Counted from the stretch's first letter, positions 20,852 through 29,738 are shown. The stretch: 64,000 bases of DNA from Lysobacter stagni (GCF_030053425.1 NZ_JASGBI010000001.1:347001-411000); one strand, 5' to 3'. Notes: generated by a model from the sequence alone, not told the origin. Program-made: numbers and translations.

Positions 20852-22051
20852 ATGCGAGTCGTCATGTCCTTGCCTGCGCGCATCGCGCCGGCACTGGTGC
20901 TGTTTGCGTGCGTCCTGCCAGCGGCCCAGGCCGCGACCAGCAAGACCATTCCGGTCGTCTCCAATCCGACGGAGATCGCGGTCTACGTGCCGCCATCCTC
21001 GCTGACCGCCCGCACTTATGTGCCGATCAGCAACCTCTGGATCGAGCCGGGCAAGGCCTTCGCCGATGCGCTCGACGAAGTCGGCAAGAAGTACTTCCCC
21101 GCCATGCACCTGGTGCCGTCCACCACCGATGCGCACTACGGGCTGATCGTCGATCTGGCGCCGAAGTGGTCGCGCGAGACGGGCAAGCCGATGCTCACGG
21201 TGAAGTACCAGGTCTACGGCATCGACGGCAAACAGCTGCTCACCGGCAGCGCCGAACAACCCATCCGTGGCAGCAACCTCAACGCAGGCGCGGCCACCGC
21301 ATCGGGCCTGGCCGTGCAGCAGATCATGTACACGGTGCAGCAGCGCCTGGCGCCGGATCCCACGAAATTTCCGGCCAGCGGCTCGACGTCGAAGATCGAC
21401 CTGTCGCTGCTGGTGGACCGCGAGAAACCGCTGCGCACGGGCACCGCGTTCTTCGTCAACAAGACCGGCCAGCTGCTCACCGCCGCGCACGTGTCGCGCG
21501 ACTGCACGGCGATGGAAGCCCACCAGGACGGCAAGACCTTCGCCGTGAAACCCAGGGCCTCCAGCGACCTGCTCGACGTCGCCGTGCTCGATTCCGGCAT
21601 GCCGCGCGCATCGTCGATCGCGTTGCGCCAGAACCACGAGATCGTGCTGGGCGAATCGGTCACCAGCGTCGGCTTTCCGTTGCAGGGCCTGCTGGGCGAT
21701 TCGCCCAACGTCACGCGCGGCAACGTCAGCGCCAGCAAGGGCCTGCGCGGTTCGCTGGGGATGTTCCAGTTCTCCGCACCCATCCAGCCCGGCAACAGCG
21801 GCGGCCCGATCGTGTCTGACAACGGAGAGCTGCTGGGCATGGCCGTGAGCACGCTCAACGCGGAGATGCTGGCCAAGCTCGGGCAGATCCCGCAGAACGT
21901 GAACTTCGCCCTGGACGCGCGCTATGTCGCGATGTTCCTGCAACGCGAGAAGGTGCCGTTCGACGTGATCCAGCCCAAGGGCCCCGGTGGTTTGCAGACG
22001 GCCAACCAGGCCGCGCTGACCAACACCGTCCAACTCAACTGCTACCAGTAA
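20852..22051 (+). CDS. Secreted trypsin-like serine protease (S1C/HtrA-like, no PDZ domain)
   Basis: This 399-residue protein has a signal peptide (cleaved near AAQA-A). Residues about 30-175 form an N-terminal domain of unknown type (LIVDLAPKWSRETGKPMLTV, then YGIDGKQLLTGSAEQ). A trypsin-like domain follows with the full triad: His in LLTAAHVSRDC (about 213), Asp in SSDLLDVAVL (about 242) and Ser in QPGNSGGPI (about 313). No PDZ domain follows, unlike DegP/DegS. The ATG at 20852 has a GGGGGAAG site 7 nt upstream. It is probably a periplasmic or secreted quality-control or regulatory protease. It runs in tandem with the next secreted protein. Confidence 0.85.
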   Translation: MRVVMSLPARIAPALVLFACVLPAAQAATSKTIPVVSNPTEIAVYVPPSSLTARTYVPISNLWIEPGKAFADALDEVGKKYFPAMHLVPSTTDAHYGLIVDLAPKWSRETGKPMLTVKYQVYGIDGKQLLTGSAEQPIRGSNLNAGAATASGLAVQQIMYTVQQRLAPDPTKFPASGSTSKIDLSLLVDREKPLRTGTAFFVNKTGQLLTAAHVSRDCTAMEAHQDGKTFAVKPRASSDLLDVAVLDSGMPRASSIALRQNHEIVLGESVTSVGFPLQGLLGDSPNVTRGNVSASKGLRGSLGMFQFSAPIQPGNSGGPIVSDNGELLGMAVSTLNAEMLAKLGQIPQNVNFALDARYVAMFLQREKVPFDVIQPKGPGGLQTANQAALTNTVQLNCYQ

Positions 22052-22062
22052 GGCAGCGCGCC

Positions 22063-22710
22063 ATGAACCGCATGATCCGAGATTCGATGCTCGCCCTGCT
22101 CCTGTTGCCGCCGCATGCGATCGCCGCCGAACCGGCGACGACCGCCGCGCCCGTCATCACCCCGCCCATTCCCGTTACCGCACCGGCCGTGCAACCGCCG
22201 GGCACCGTGCTGCCGCCCATGAAGTTCCTGGCGTCGGTGGCGCAGGACGACATCCTCAAGGCGCTCAAGGCCGACCCCGCCTTCGCCAACCTCGACAAGG
22301 AACTGGCCGGCAGTCCGCTCACGCTGGTGGTCACCCACACCGTGCGACCGACCGCCGCGGGCACCGCCGCAGGCCTGCTGAGCGCCGTGCTGTCGGGCGG
22401 CTCGCTGGGCATCCTGCCGATGGTCACCAACGACCGGCTGGTCGTGCGCTACGAAGTGCTGCTCAACGGCAAGACCGTCACCTCGTACACCTTCGAGCGC
22501 ACCGCCACGCGCGCGCAGAGCATATGGACCGCGGGCAGCGACAACACCGACGGGCTCGGCAAGGGCGGCGTGGAGTGGGTGAAGTCCACCGCGGCCGAGG
22601 TCACCGCCAAGATCCGCCAGGACCCGGCCATGCTCGCCGTACGCGACGAAATCGAGTTCTACTTCCCGGCCCAGGCGGTGGCGAGCGCCACGGCCGACGC
22701 GAAGCCCTGA
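22063..22710 (+). CDS. Secreted hypothetical protein linked to the trypsin-like protease
   Basis: This 215-residue protein has a short signal peptide (MLALLLLPPHAIAA), a Pro/Thr/Val-rich linker and a C-terminal domain (FLASVAQDDILKALKADPAF, LVVRYEVLLNGKTVTSYTFE). The YxVxxxGK(Q/T) turn resembles one in the N-terminal domain of the protease (YQVYGIDGKQLLTG), so the two may share a fold. Its gene starts 11 bp after the protease stop, so they are probably cotranscribed. I do not recognise a family. Confidence 0.6.
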   Translation: MNRMIRDSMLALLLLPPHAIAAEPATTAAPVITPPIPVTAPAVQPPGTVLPPMKFLASVAQDDILKALKADPAFANLDKELAGSPLTLVVTHTVRPTAAGTAAGLLSAVLSGGSLGILPMVTNDRLVVRYEVLLNGKTVTSYTFERTATRAQSIWTAGSDNTDGLGKGGVEWVKSTAAEVTAKIRQDPAMLAVRDEIEFYFPAQAVASATADAKP

Positions 22711-22722
22711 ACCCGCACCACG

Positions 22723-22752
22723 CGCCGGCCCCGGCGGGGGCCGGCGTATAAT
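22723..22752 (+). promoter_or_regulatory. Hairpin abutting a consensus -10 box upstream of purH
   Basis: CGCCGGCCCC and GGGGCCGGCG form a 10-bp perfect stem with a 4-base loop (22723-22746). A perfect TATAAT follows immediately at 22747-22752, 30 bp before the purH ATG. The hairpin occupies the -35 position. It may be the end of the upstream unit, or an operator or activator site at a purH promoter. No T-run follows, so it is not a classical terminator. Confidence 0.5.
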
Positions 22753-22782
22753 TCCGGGGCTTTCCGCTTCCTCAAGCCCCCC

Positions 22783-24366
22783 ATGAACATCGATGCCGCC
22801 GCCACGCCGGTGAAACTCCGCCGCGCGCTGCTTTCCGTTTCCGACAAGACCGGCCTGATCGACCTGGCCCGCGCGCTCCACGACCACGGCGTGGAACTGC
22901 TCTCCACCGGCGGTACCGCCAAGGCCATCCGCGAGGCCGGCCTGCCGGTCAAGGACGTCAGCGACGTCACCGGCTTCCCCGAGATGATGGACGGCCGCGT
23001 CAAGACGCTGCACCCGATCGTGCACGGCGGCCTGCTCGGCCGCGCCGGCATCGACGATGCGGTGATGGCGCAGCACGGCATCGGCGCGATCGACCTGCTG
23101 GTGCTCAACCTGTATCCGTTCGAGAAGGTCTCGATCGACCCGTCCAGCACGATGGACGACATCATCGAGAACATCGACATCGGCGGCCCGGCCATGTTGC
23201 GTTCGGCGGCGAAGAACTTCGCCCGCGTCGCGGTGGCGACCGACCCGGCGCAATACGCAGGCCTCGTCGAGGAACTCGCCGCCAACGACGGCGCCTTGTC
23301 GGCGAAGACGCGCTTCGCGCTCTCGGTGGCCGCGTTCAACCGCGTCGCGCAGTACGACGCGCGCATCAGCGACTACCTCTCCTCGCTCAACGAAGACGGT
23401 AGCCGTGCGCTGTTCTCCGCGCAGTCCAACGGCAACTTCGTGAAGGTGATGGACCTGCGCTACGGCGAGAACCCGCACCAGCAGGGCGCGTTCTACCGCG
23501 ACCTGTGGCCCGTGCCAGGCACGCTGGCCACGTTCACGCAGCTGCAGGGCAAGGAGCTGAGCTACAACAACCTGGCCGATGCCGACGCCGCGTGGGAATG
23601 CGTGCGCCAGTTCGAGCGCCCGGCCTGCGTGATCGTCAAGCACGCCAACCCGTGCGGCGTGGCCGAGGGCGTGGCCTGCGGCGACGCGTACGAACTCGCG
23701 TACGCCACCGACCCCACCTCCGCCTTCGGCGGCATCCTCGCCTTCAACACGACGCTGGACACCGCCACGACCAAGGCCATCCTCGACCGCCAGTTCGTCG
23801 AGGTGCTGATCGCACCGGACTACGAGGAAGGCGCGCTCGACTACGCACGCAAGAAGGCCAACGTGCGCGTGCTGCGCATCCCGCACGGCGACGGCCGCAA
23901 CAACGTCGACGTCAAGCGCGTGGGCTCGGGCCTGCTGATGCAGACCAGCGACATCCGCGAAGTCACGCGCGACGAACTCAAGGTCGTCACGAAACTCGCG
24001 CCGACGCCGGAACAGATGGACGACCTGCTGTTCGCCTGGCGCGTGGCGAAGTTCGTGAAGTCCAACGCCATCGTCTACGCCAAGAACCACCGCACCATCG
24101 GTGTCGGCGCGGGCCAGATGAGCCGCGTGTATTCGGCGCGCATCGCCGGCATCAAGGCCACCGACGCGGGCCTGGTCGTGCCGGGCTCGGTGATGGCCAG
24201 CGACGCATTCTTCCCGTTCCGCGACGGCATCGATGCGGCAGCGGAAGCCGGCATCAAGGCCGTGATCCAGCCGGGCGGCTCGATGCGCGACAGCGAAGTC
24301 ATCGCCGCCGCCGACGAACACGGCCTGGCGATGGTGTTCACGGGCGTGCGGCATTTCCGGCACTGA
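22783..24366 (+). CDS. purH: Bifunctional AICAR transformylase/IMP cyclohydrolase
   Basis: PurH carries out the last two steps of IMP synthesis: formylation of AICAR, then ring closure. At 527 residues it has the usual length. The N-terminal MGS-like IMP cyclohydrolase domain has [35 protein letters not shown] and DGRVKTLHP. The C-terminal AICARFT domain has [27 protein letters not shown] and [17 protein letters not shown]. It is separated from purD by a REP cluster and an acetyltransferase gene. Confidence 0.99.
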   Translation: MNIDAAATPVKLRRALLSVSDKTGLIDLARALHDHGVELLSTGGTAKAIREAGLPVKDVSDVTGFPEMMDGRVKTLHPIVHGGLLGRAGIDDAVMAQHGIGAIDLLVLNLYPFEKVSIDPSSTMDDIIENIDIGGPAMLRSAAKNFARVAVATDPAQYAGLVEELAANDGALSAKTRFALSVAAFNRVAQYDARISDYLSSLNEDGSRALFSAQSNGNFVKVMDLRYGENPHQQGAFYRDLWPVPGTLATFTQLQGKELSYNNLADADAAWECVRQFERPACVIVKHANPCGVAEGVACGDAYELAYATDPTSAFGGILAFNTTLDTATTKAILDRQFVEVLIAPDYEEGALDYARKKANVRVLRIPHGDGRNNVDVKRVGSGLLMQTSDIREVTRDELKVVTKLAPTPEQMDDLLFAWRVAKFVKSNAIVYAKNHRTIGVGAGQMSRVYSARIAGIKATDAGLVVPGSVMASDAFFPFRDGIDAAAEAGIKAVIQPGGSMRDSEVIAAADEHGLAMVFTGVRHFRH

Positions 24367-24374
24367 TCCAGCTC

Positions 24375-24676
24375 CGTCGTCCCGGCGAAGACCGGGACTC
24401 GGGCCTGCAGCCTCGCCGCACCATGTCGTCATCCCCGCGAAGGCGGGGATCCAACCGCCAGGCCCATCACGCTCTCCGGAGAGGGTGATGCACTCATCCT
24501 TGGATTCCCGCCTGCGCGGGAATAACAGCATCAGTAGCCTGAAGGTTTCAGCCGTCATCCCCGCGAAGGCGGGGATCCAACCGTCCGGCCCATCACGCTC
24601 TCGAAGCGTGATGCGCCTGCCCGATGGAGTGCCGCCATTCGGCGGCCCAGAGACCCCGCCTTCGCGGGGACGAACG
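24375..24676. repeat. Cluster of five REP-type palindromes with a composite spacer
   Basis: Five imperfect copies of a GTCNTYCCCGCGAAGGCGGGRATCC palindrome lie in both orientations at about 24375-24399, 24428-24452, 24502-24526 (inverted), 24554-24578 and 24650-24675 (inverted). Between copies there is a repeated spacer GGCCCATCACGCTCTC, whose CATCACGC arm pairs with GCGTGATG. The same composite recurs at 29563-29663. These are extragenic BIME-like elements. They fill the 403-bp gap after purH and may stabilise or terminate its message. Confidence 0.85.
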
Positions 24677-24769
24677 CTCTGAAGTCACCGGCGGCCTGCA
24701 CCGGGCACTAGCCGCCGACACCGCCATAACCGCCCCGTCGGCACACTCGCGCCAGACCCCGGAGGCCGT

Positions 24770-25264
24770 ATGTGGATCCGTACCGAAAGCCAGGACGATC
24801 ACGCCGCCATCCACGATCTGCTGGCCGCCGCGTTCGCCGATGTTCCTGGCCATGGGCGCGTGGAACAGCGCATCGTCGACGCGCTGCGCAGCGACGAGGC
24901 ACTGGCCCTGTCGCTGGTCGCCGACATCGACGGCCGCATCGCCGGGGTGGCGGTGTTCTCGCCGGTGACCATCGCCGGCGTCGAACGCTGGTACGGCTTG
25001 GGCCCCGTGGCGGTATCGCCGCAGGACCAGCGCCATGGCGTCGGTGGCGCGCTGATCCGCGCCGGTCTGGCCGAGCTGGCCGACACCGGCGCCGCCGGCT
25101 GCGTGGTGCTGGGCGAACCCGCGTATTACGACCGTTTCGGCTTCCGCGCCCACCCCGGCCTTCGCTATGCCGACGTGCCGCCCCCGTATTTCCAGGCCCT
25201 CGCCTTCGACGACGTGATCCCGCAGGGCGAGGTGCAGTACCACGCCTCGTTCTCCGCGGCCTGA
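24770..25264 (+). CDS. GNAT-family N-acetyltransferase (YhbS-like)
   Basis: This 164-residue protein has a GGAGG site 4 nt before the ATG. It has the GNAT acetyl-CoA loop in LGPVAVSPQDQRHGVGGALI (pattern Q/R-x-x-G-x-G), preceded by the IAGVAVFSPVTI strand. The late segment VVLGEPAYYDRFGFRAHPGL is typical of the YhbS subgroup. The substrate is unknown. It sits between purH and purD, next to REP elements, and breaks the usual purH-purD pairing, so it is probably an insertion. Confidence 0.88.
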   Translation: MWIRTESQDDHAAIHDLLAAAFADVPGHGRVEQRIVDALRSDEALALSLVADIDGRIAGVAVFSPVTIAGVERWYGLGPVAVSPQDQRHGVGGALIRAGLAELADTGAAGCVVLGEPAYYDRFGFRAHPGLRYADVPPPYFQALAFDDVIPQGEVQYHASFSAA

Positions 25265-25409
25265 GCGCACGCGGCGCCACGCATTCAGGCCGATCGCCGG
25301 CCACCGCGCCGTTCTCCACAGCAGAACGTGACCACCGCGGGTCGCGGTGTTACGTCCCGGCCCGTAAAATCGTGGGCCCACGTTTTCGAACCATCGCAGG
25401 AGCGCGCGC

Positions 25410-26714
25410 ATGAAGGTCCTCGTCATCGGTTCCGGCGGTCGCGAACACGCCCTGGCCTGGAAGCTCGCGCAGTCCGCGCGCATCAGCGAGGTGCTGGTGG
25501 CGCCGGGCAATGCCGGCACCGCGACCGAACCGAAGTGCCGCAACGTGGACGTGCCCGCGTCCGACATCGACGCACTGCTGAAGCTGGTGGAGCGCGAAGG
25601 CATCAGCGTCACCGTCGTCGGCCCCGAAGGCCCGCTGGTGAACGGCGTGGTCGACCGCTTCCGCGCCGCCGGCCACCGCATCTTCGGCCCGACGCAGGAG
25701 GCCGCGCAGCTGGAAGGCAGCAAGGCGTACGCGAAGAACTTCCTCGCCCGCCACGGCATTCCCACCGCGCACTACGCCGTGTTCACCGAGGCCGAGGCCG
25801 CGCTGGAATACGTGCAGGAGAAAGGCGCGCCCATCGTCATCAAGGCCGACGGCCTGGCTGCGGGCAAGGGCGTCATCGTCGCGATGACGCTGGCCGAGGC
25901 CGAAGCCGCCATCACCGACATGCTGTCCGACTACGCCTTCGGCGCCGCCGGCGCGCGCGTGGTGATCGAAGAGTTCCTCGAAGGCGAGGAAGCCAGCTTC
26001 ATCTCGATGGTGGACGGCAAGACCGCATTGCCGATGGCCACCAGCCAGGACCACAAGCGCGTGGGCGACCGCGACACCGGCCCCAACACCGGCGGCATGG
26101 GCGCGTACTCGCCCGCACCCGTCGTCACGCCGGACGTGCACGCACGCATCATGCGCGAAGTGGTGGAACCCACCGTGCGCGGCATGGCCGCCGACGGCAT
26201 TCCGTTCACCGGCTTCCTCTACGCGGGGCTGATGATCGACAAGAGCGGCGCGCCGAAGGTCATCGAATACAACGTGCGCTTCGGCGACCCGGAAACGCAG
26301 CCGGTGATGCTGCGCCTGCGCTCGGACCTGCTGGATCTGGTCGAAGCCGCCATCGACGAACGCCTGCACACCGTGAAGGCGCACTGGGACCCGCGTCCGT
26401 CGTTGGGCGTGGTGATGGCCGCCGAGGGCTATCCCAATACACCGCGCATGGGCGATGTGATCGGCAGCTGGGACGCGCCCGAAGTGGACGACGTGAAGGT
26501 CTTCCACGCCGGCACGAAGGTGGAAGGCGAGCACGTCGTTACCTCAGGCGGCCGCGTGCTGTGCGTGTGCGCCCTGGGCGACAGCGTCGCCGACGCGCAG
26601 CACAAAGCCTACGAAGCCGTCGCCGGCATCTCCTGGCACGGCGAATTCCACCGCCACGACATCGGCTGGCGCGCGATCGAACGCGAACAGGCCGAAGCGG
26701 GCGAACCGGCGTAA
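25410..26714 (+). CDS. purD: Phosphoribosylamine-glycine ligase (GAR synthetase)
   Basis: PurD joins glycine to phosphoribosylamine with ATP in purine synthesis. At 434 residues it has normal length. It starts MKVLVIGSGGREHALAWKLA. ATP-grasp features include IVIKADGLAAGKGVIVAMT, VVIEEFLEGEEASFISMVDG, NTGGMGAYSPAP and IEYNVRFGDPETQ. An AGGAG site lies 8 nt upstream of the ATG, and a TAAAAT hexamer at 25365 may be a -10 box. Confidence 0.99.
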   Translation: MKVLVIGSGGREHALAWKLAQSARISEVLVAPGNAGTATEPKCRNVDVPASDIDALLKLVEREGISVTVVGPEGPLVNGVVDRFRAAGHRIFGPTQEAAQLEGSKAYAKNFLARHGIPTAHYAVFTEAEAALEYVQEKGAPIVIKADGLAAGKGVIVAMTLAEAEAAITDMLSDYAFGAAGARVVIEEFLEGEEASFISMVDGKTALPMATSQDHKRVGDRDTGPNTGGMGAYSPAPVVTPDVHARIMREVVEPTVRGMAADGIPFTGFLYAGLMIDKSGAPKVIEYNVRFGDPETQPVMLRLRSDLLDLVEAAIDERLHTVKAHWDPRPSLGVVMAAEGYPNTPRMGDVIGSWDAPEVDDVKVFHAGTKVEGEHVVTSGGRVLCVCALGDSVADAQHKAYEAVAGISWHGEFHRHDIGWRAIEREQAEAGEPA

Positions 26715-26724
26715 GTCTTTTGAG

Positions 26725-26747
26725 CCCCTCTCCCACCGGGAGAGGGG
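26725..26747 (+). terminator. Palindrome after purD, possible terminator or dispersed repeat
   Basis: CCCCTCTCCC (26725-26734) and GGGAGAGGGG (26738-26747) form a perfect 10-bp stem 10 bp after the purD stop. No T-run follows. A close relative of this palindrome lies at 28996-29018, so it is probably a dispersed extragenic repeat that may also end or protect the purD message. Confidence 0.5.
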
Positions 26748-26827
26748 TTGGGGTGAGGGGCAACGAAGGGGCCACATCGAACACCCCATGCCGCACAAGC
26801 CCTGCGCGGCTCAAGCACGAAAGCGCC

Positions 26828-27100
26828 TTACGCGGCACCCTCCTCCGGCGCCGGCGTCAACTCCACCGCCAACGCCTCCAGCTCCGCGATCGCGGCCTCC
26901 ACCCCATCGTAGAACTGCGACTGCTTGGTCATCAGATCCTCGATGACCGACGCCTTCTTCAACTTCGACAACTCCCCGTCGAACATCAGCCACTGCGTCG
27001 TCAGCAGCTCCACGTTGTTCTTCGAGTAATGCCGCATCTCCTTGAGCTGCAGCACCGTGTCGTTGACATGCTCCAGCGGCGACTTGGTGTCGGCGGTCAT
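26828..27100 (-). CDS. Small helical hypothetical protein
   Basis: This 90-residue protein (MTADTKSPLEHVNDTVLQLK onward) has an excellent ribosome site (GGAGG, 5 nt before the ATG), which sets the start at 27100. It is predicted almost entirely helical, with a coiled-coil feel (heptad-like Leu/Val in NDTVLQLKEMRHYSKNNVEL and LSKLKKASVIEDLMTKQ) and an acidic Pro/Glu tail. There is no signal or membrane segment. It could be a small structural or phasin-like protein, but I do not recognise it. Confidence 0.6.
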   Translation of the reverse strand: MTADTKSPLEHVNDTVLQLKEMRHYSKNNVELLTTQWLMFDGELSKLKKASVIEDLMTKQSQFYDGVEAAIAELEALAVELTPAPEEGAA

Positions 27101-27289
27101 GGCGACCTCCTTTCGGGAAGGACGGCCGCAGCGTACCGGGGCGAAGCTGGCTCGCTTGTGAAACACGATGCGTCCGCCCGGAGCTGAGTGAAGGCGACGT
27201 CAAGGACGTGGCGTTGCGTGCCGTCTTCACGGCCCTCAGACTCATACGCAGGCGATGCCCGGGGATGGGCGGCATCGCGACGGGGAACC

Positions 27290-28006
27290 ATGTCAGGCAG
27301 ACATTCCAGAAGAAGGTTCAAAGGCGCACGGCCAGTGCCGACGCTCTTCACCGCGGCAACGATCGTGCTCGCCTGCACTGTCGTGCTTGCCTGGCCCCTG
27401 TTGAAGCACCGAATGGCGCAGTGGAATGCCGACCGCTCCATCGTGGCCGCCGACGACTCCACGCAGTGGGATCTCATCCGCACCTATCTGCAGCACCTCC
27501 ACCCGTACGACTCCTCCCGAAACGCACACCTGTACTTCGATACGAAGAGTGCAATGCTGTGCGCGGACGAGCGCCCCGAGCCCTGCGACCGGTACGAGTT
27601 CCTTGTCGTCGGGCGTGAAGATGCATTGGTAGACCGGACGTACACCGCCGTCCCGCTCGACCTCCAGCGCAAACTCGACCGGATGGCACTGGCCAGGACG
27701 TACAACCCGGATCCGCGCCTGTCCAACGTGCAGACCCTCACGGATGCCGAGAAAGGCGCGTTCGACCGCATATGCCGCCAGGCGGCACCGAACGAATGGC
27801 CGCTGCTGATCCGCATGAGCCGGGCCGCGGTGGACGACGCCGGTGGCCATGCCCTTGCCATGGTGCTGGTGCGGAACTGCGAGGCCTACGAGAGTGCAAG
27901 CCACGGCGTCGCCAGCTTCACTCGCACCGGCGACGGCGGCAGCTGGACCATCGTGGAGAGCAATGTCGCCATGCGCAGTAGCGACTCGCTTCTAACGTCG
28001 CGGTGA
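27290..28006 (+). CDS. Membrane-anchored hypothetical protein
   Basis: This 238-residue protein has one N-terminal membrane helix (FTAATIVLACTVVLAWPLL, about 20-38) after a basic, Arg-rich start. A periplasmic domain contains four Cys (SAMLCADERPEPCDRYEF, FDRICRQAAP, LVRNCEAYE). I chose the ATG at 27290, with GGGGA 4 nt upstream; the frame is open further upstream but Arg/Ser-rich. I recognise no family. It is divergent from the small helical protein and convergent with the TSUP transporter gene. Confidence 0.55.
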   Translation: MSGRHSRRRFKGARPVPTLFTAATIVLACTVVLAWPLLKHRMAQWNADRSIVAADDSTQWDLIRTYLQHLHPYDSSRNAHLYFDTKSAMLCADERPEPCDRYEFLVVGREDALVDRTYTAVPLDLQRKLDRMALARTYNPDPRLSNVQTLTDAEKGAFDRICRQAAPNEWPLLIRMSRAAVDDAGGHALAMVLVRNCEAYESASHGVASFTRTGDGGSWTIVESNVAMRSSDSLLTSR

Positions 28007-28064
28007 ATGCAGTCCGGGTAAGCCAAGCACAGCCGTAGTCCGTCGCCTTCCTCGCCGAAATCGG

Positions 28065-28850
28065 CTAGTACAGCCCTGCCAGCCACACGCGCAGCGGGTT
28101 GGTCGGGTCCCACAGCAGCTTGGCGGTGAGCGCCAGCGACATCACCACCAGCAGCGGGCGGATGACCTTGCCGCCCACGCGCATGGCCAGGTGTGCGCCG
28201 ATCTGGCCGCCCAGCACGCTGGAAAGCGCCATCAGCAGGCCGAGTGTCCACAGCACTTTGCCGCCAATGATCAGAGCGATCAGCGCGGCGATGTTGCTGG
28301 AGAGGTTGAGCAGCTTGGTGTGCGCGGTGGCCGAGACCAGGCCCATGCCGAACAGCACCACCAGCGCGGTGGCGAGGAACGAGCCCGTGCCCGGGCCGAA
28401 GAAGCCGTCGTAGAAACCAATCGCCGCGACGATGAGCAGCAGCGCCGTCGTGCCCAGTCGGCTGTGGCGGTCTTCCTCGCTGGGCTTGGGGCCGAACAGG
28501 AAGTACGCGGCCATCAGCACCAGCATCACGGGGATCAGGCCGGAGAGGAACGCGGGGTCCAGCCGCTGCAGCGTCCACGCACCCAGCACGGAGCCGACGA
28601 ACGCGCCGACGGCGGGCCAGCGGAAGCGGCGGAAATCGATACGCCCCTTGCGCGCGAAGGCCACCACGGCGCTCGCGGTGCCGAAGCTGCTCTGCAGTTT
28701 GTTGGTGGCGATGGCGTGGACCGGCGGTAGGCCCACCGACATCAGCGCCGGAATGGTCAACAGCCCGCCGCCACCGGCGATCGCATCGATGAGACCTGCC
28801 ACGAACGCTACTCCCATGAGCAGCGCGATTACTTCCACACCGAATTCCAT
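28065..28850 (-). CDS. TSUP/TauE-SafE family membrane transporter
   Basis: This 261-residue inner-membrane protein has about eight predicted helices. The family signature is the inverted repeat of LIDAIAGGGGLLTIPALMSV with ATNKLQSSFGTASAV in the first half, and FYDGFFGPGTGSFLATALV with AHTKLLNLSSNIAALI in the second. TSUP members export or import sulfite, sulfonates or related anions. The substrate here is unknown. The promoter region to its right is unusual: a four-run G-rich motif about 54 bp upstream of the ATG and a long repeat-laden divergent intergenic region. Confidence 0.9.
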   Translation of the reverse strand: MEFGVEVIALLMGVAFVAGLIDAIAGGGGLLTIPALMSVGLPPVHAIATNKLQSSFGTASAVVAFARKGRIDFRRFRWPAVGAFVGSVLGAWTLQRLDPAFLSGLIPVMLVLMAAYFLFGPKPSEEDRHSRLGTTALLLIVAAIGFYDGFFGPGTGSFLATALVVLFGMGLVSATAHTKLLNLSSNIAALIALIIGGKVLWTLGLLMALSSVLGGQIGAHLAMRVGGKVIRPLLVVMSLALTAKLLWDPTNPLRVWLAGLY

Positions 28851-28903
28851 GTCGCCTCGTTGCCGGCGGATGGAGCCGGTTTGGGGTGGGGATTATTTCA
28901 TTT

Positions 28904-28931
28904 GGGGGTGGGGGAATGGGGCCGTGGGGGG
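28904..28931 (+). other. Strong G-quadruplex motif
   Basis: Four runs of at least four G lie at 28904-28908, 28910-28914, 28918-28921 and 28926-28931. The loops are only T, AAT and CCGT. Two more G4 runs lie just upstream (28883-28886 and 28888-28891). This meets the strictest folding rule for a four-tetrad quadruplex. It is on the template strand in the 5' region of the TSUP gene, 53 bp from its start codon. Confidence 0.75.
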
Positions 28932-28995
28932 CGGTTTGCGCTGCCGTTCCGTGTCGCCTCAGGCGCGAGATTGGCGCGCCCTTCGATTGCCTCTC

Positions 28996-29113
28996 CCCTC
29001 TCCCCTTGTGGGAGAGGGACAGGCCGCGGAGCGGCCAGGGAGAGGGGGCGACTGCGCGCTTCGCGCGCCCCCTCTTCCGCCCTTCGGGCACCTTCTCCCG
29101 CGAGGGGAGAAGG
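28996..29113. repeat. Block of four consecutive palindromes
   Basis: Four hairpins follow each other: CCCTCTCCC/GGGAGAGGG (28996-29018); GGCCGC/GCGGCC (29022-29036); a nested one with outer GAGGGGGC/GCCCCCTC and inner GCGCGC/GCGCGC (29042-29074); and CCTTCTCCC/GGGGAGAAGG (29091-29113). The first is related to the palindrome after purD. It is a complex extragenic repeat block with no coding potential. Confidence 0.75.
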
Positions 29114-29129
29114 AGCAGCGCAAGCGCTA

Positions 29130-29303
<174 letters not shown>

Positions 29304-29327
29304 TCGCCGTGCTGTTGCTGTTGATCT

Positions 29328-29520
29328 TGCGACTTCGGAGCGAGCCGAGCACCGGAGCCCGGCAGGGGGCGAAGAGTCGCCCATGTTTCAGCGCAGCGAG
29401 TTTGGGCGACGTCCCCCTGACGGGCGAGGAGCGCAGGGGACCGCTGCGAAGCAGCGGATCGCGTAGGGAGCGGATGGTTTTGGTTACTTTTGCCGAAACA
29501 AAAGTAACCCGCTCGCTTGC
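29328..29520. repeat. Xanthomonad-type extragenic cassette with GGTTACTTTTG hairpin
   Basis: This non-coding segment contains GGCGAAGAGTCGCCC and related short palindromes, CCGCTGCGAAGCAGCGG, and a perfect 11-bp stem, GGTTACTTTTG (29482-29492) with CAAAAGTAACC (29499-29509), followed by CGCTCGCTTGCGAGCG. I recall very similar 'GGTTACTTTTG...CAAAAGTAACC' elements dispersed in Lysobacter and relatives. This copy is recognised by style and has not been searched. Confidence 0.55.
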
Positions 29521-29562
29521 GAGCGGAAGCTGTTGTTCTTGAGCTTGATGCTGTTCGAGATC

Positions 29563-29663
29563 GTCATTCCCGCGAAGGCCGGGAATCCAACCTTCAGCCG
29601 TCACACTCTTTTCGAAGGCCGTGATACGTCGGACACGTGGATTCCCGCCTTCGCGGGAATGAC
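29563..29663. repeat. Inverted pair of REP-type palindromes (BIME-like)
   Basis: GTCATTCCCGCGAAGGCCGGGAATCC (29563-29588) is repeated in inverse orientation at 29639-29663. They are separated by a 50-bp spacer containing CCGTCACACTCTTTTCGAAGGCCGTGATAC, a variant of the spacer in the REP cluster after purH. Confidence 0.85.
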
Positions 29664-29690
29664 GGCAACCGGGCAAACCGCAACTGCAGA

Positions 29691-29738
<48 letters not shown>

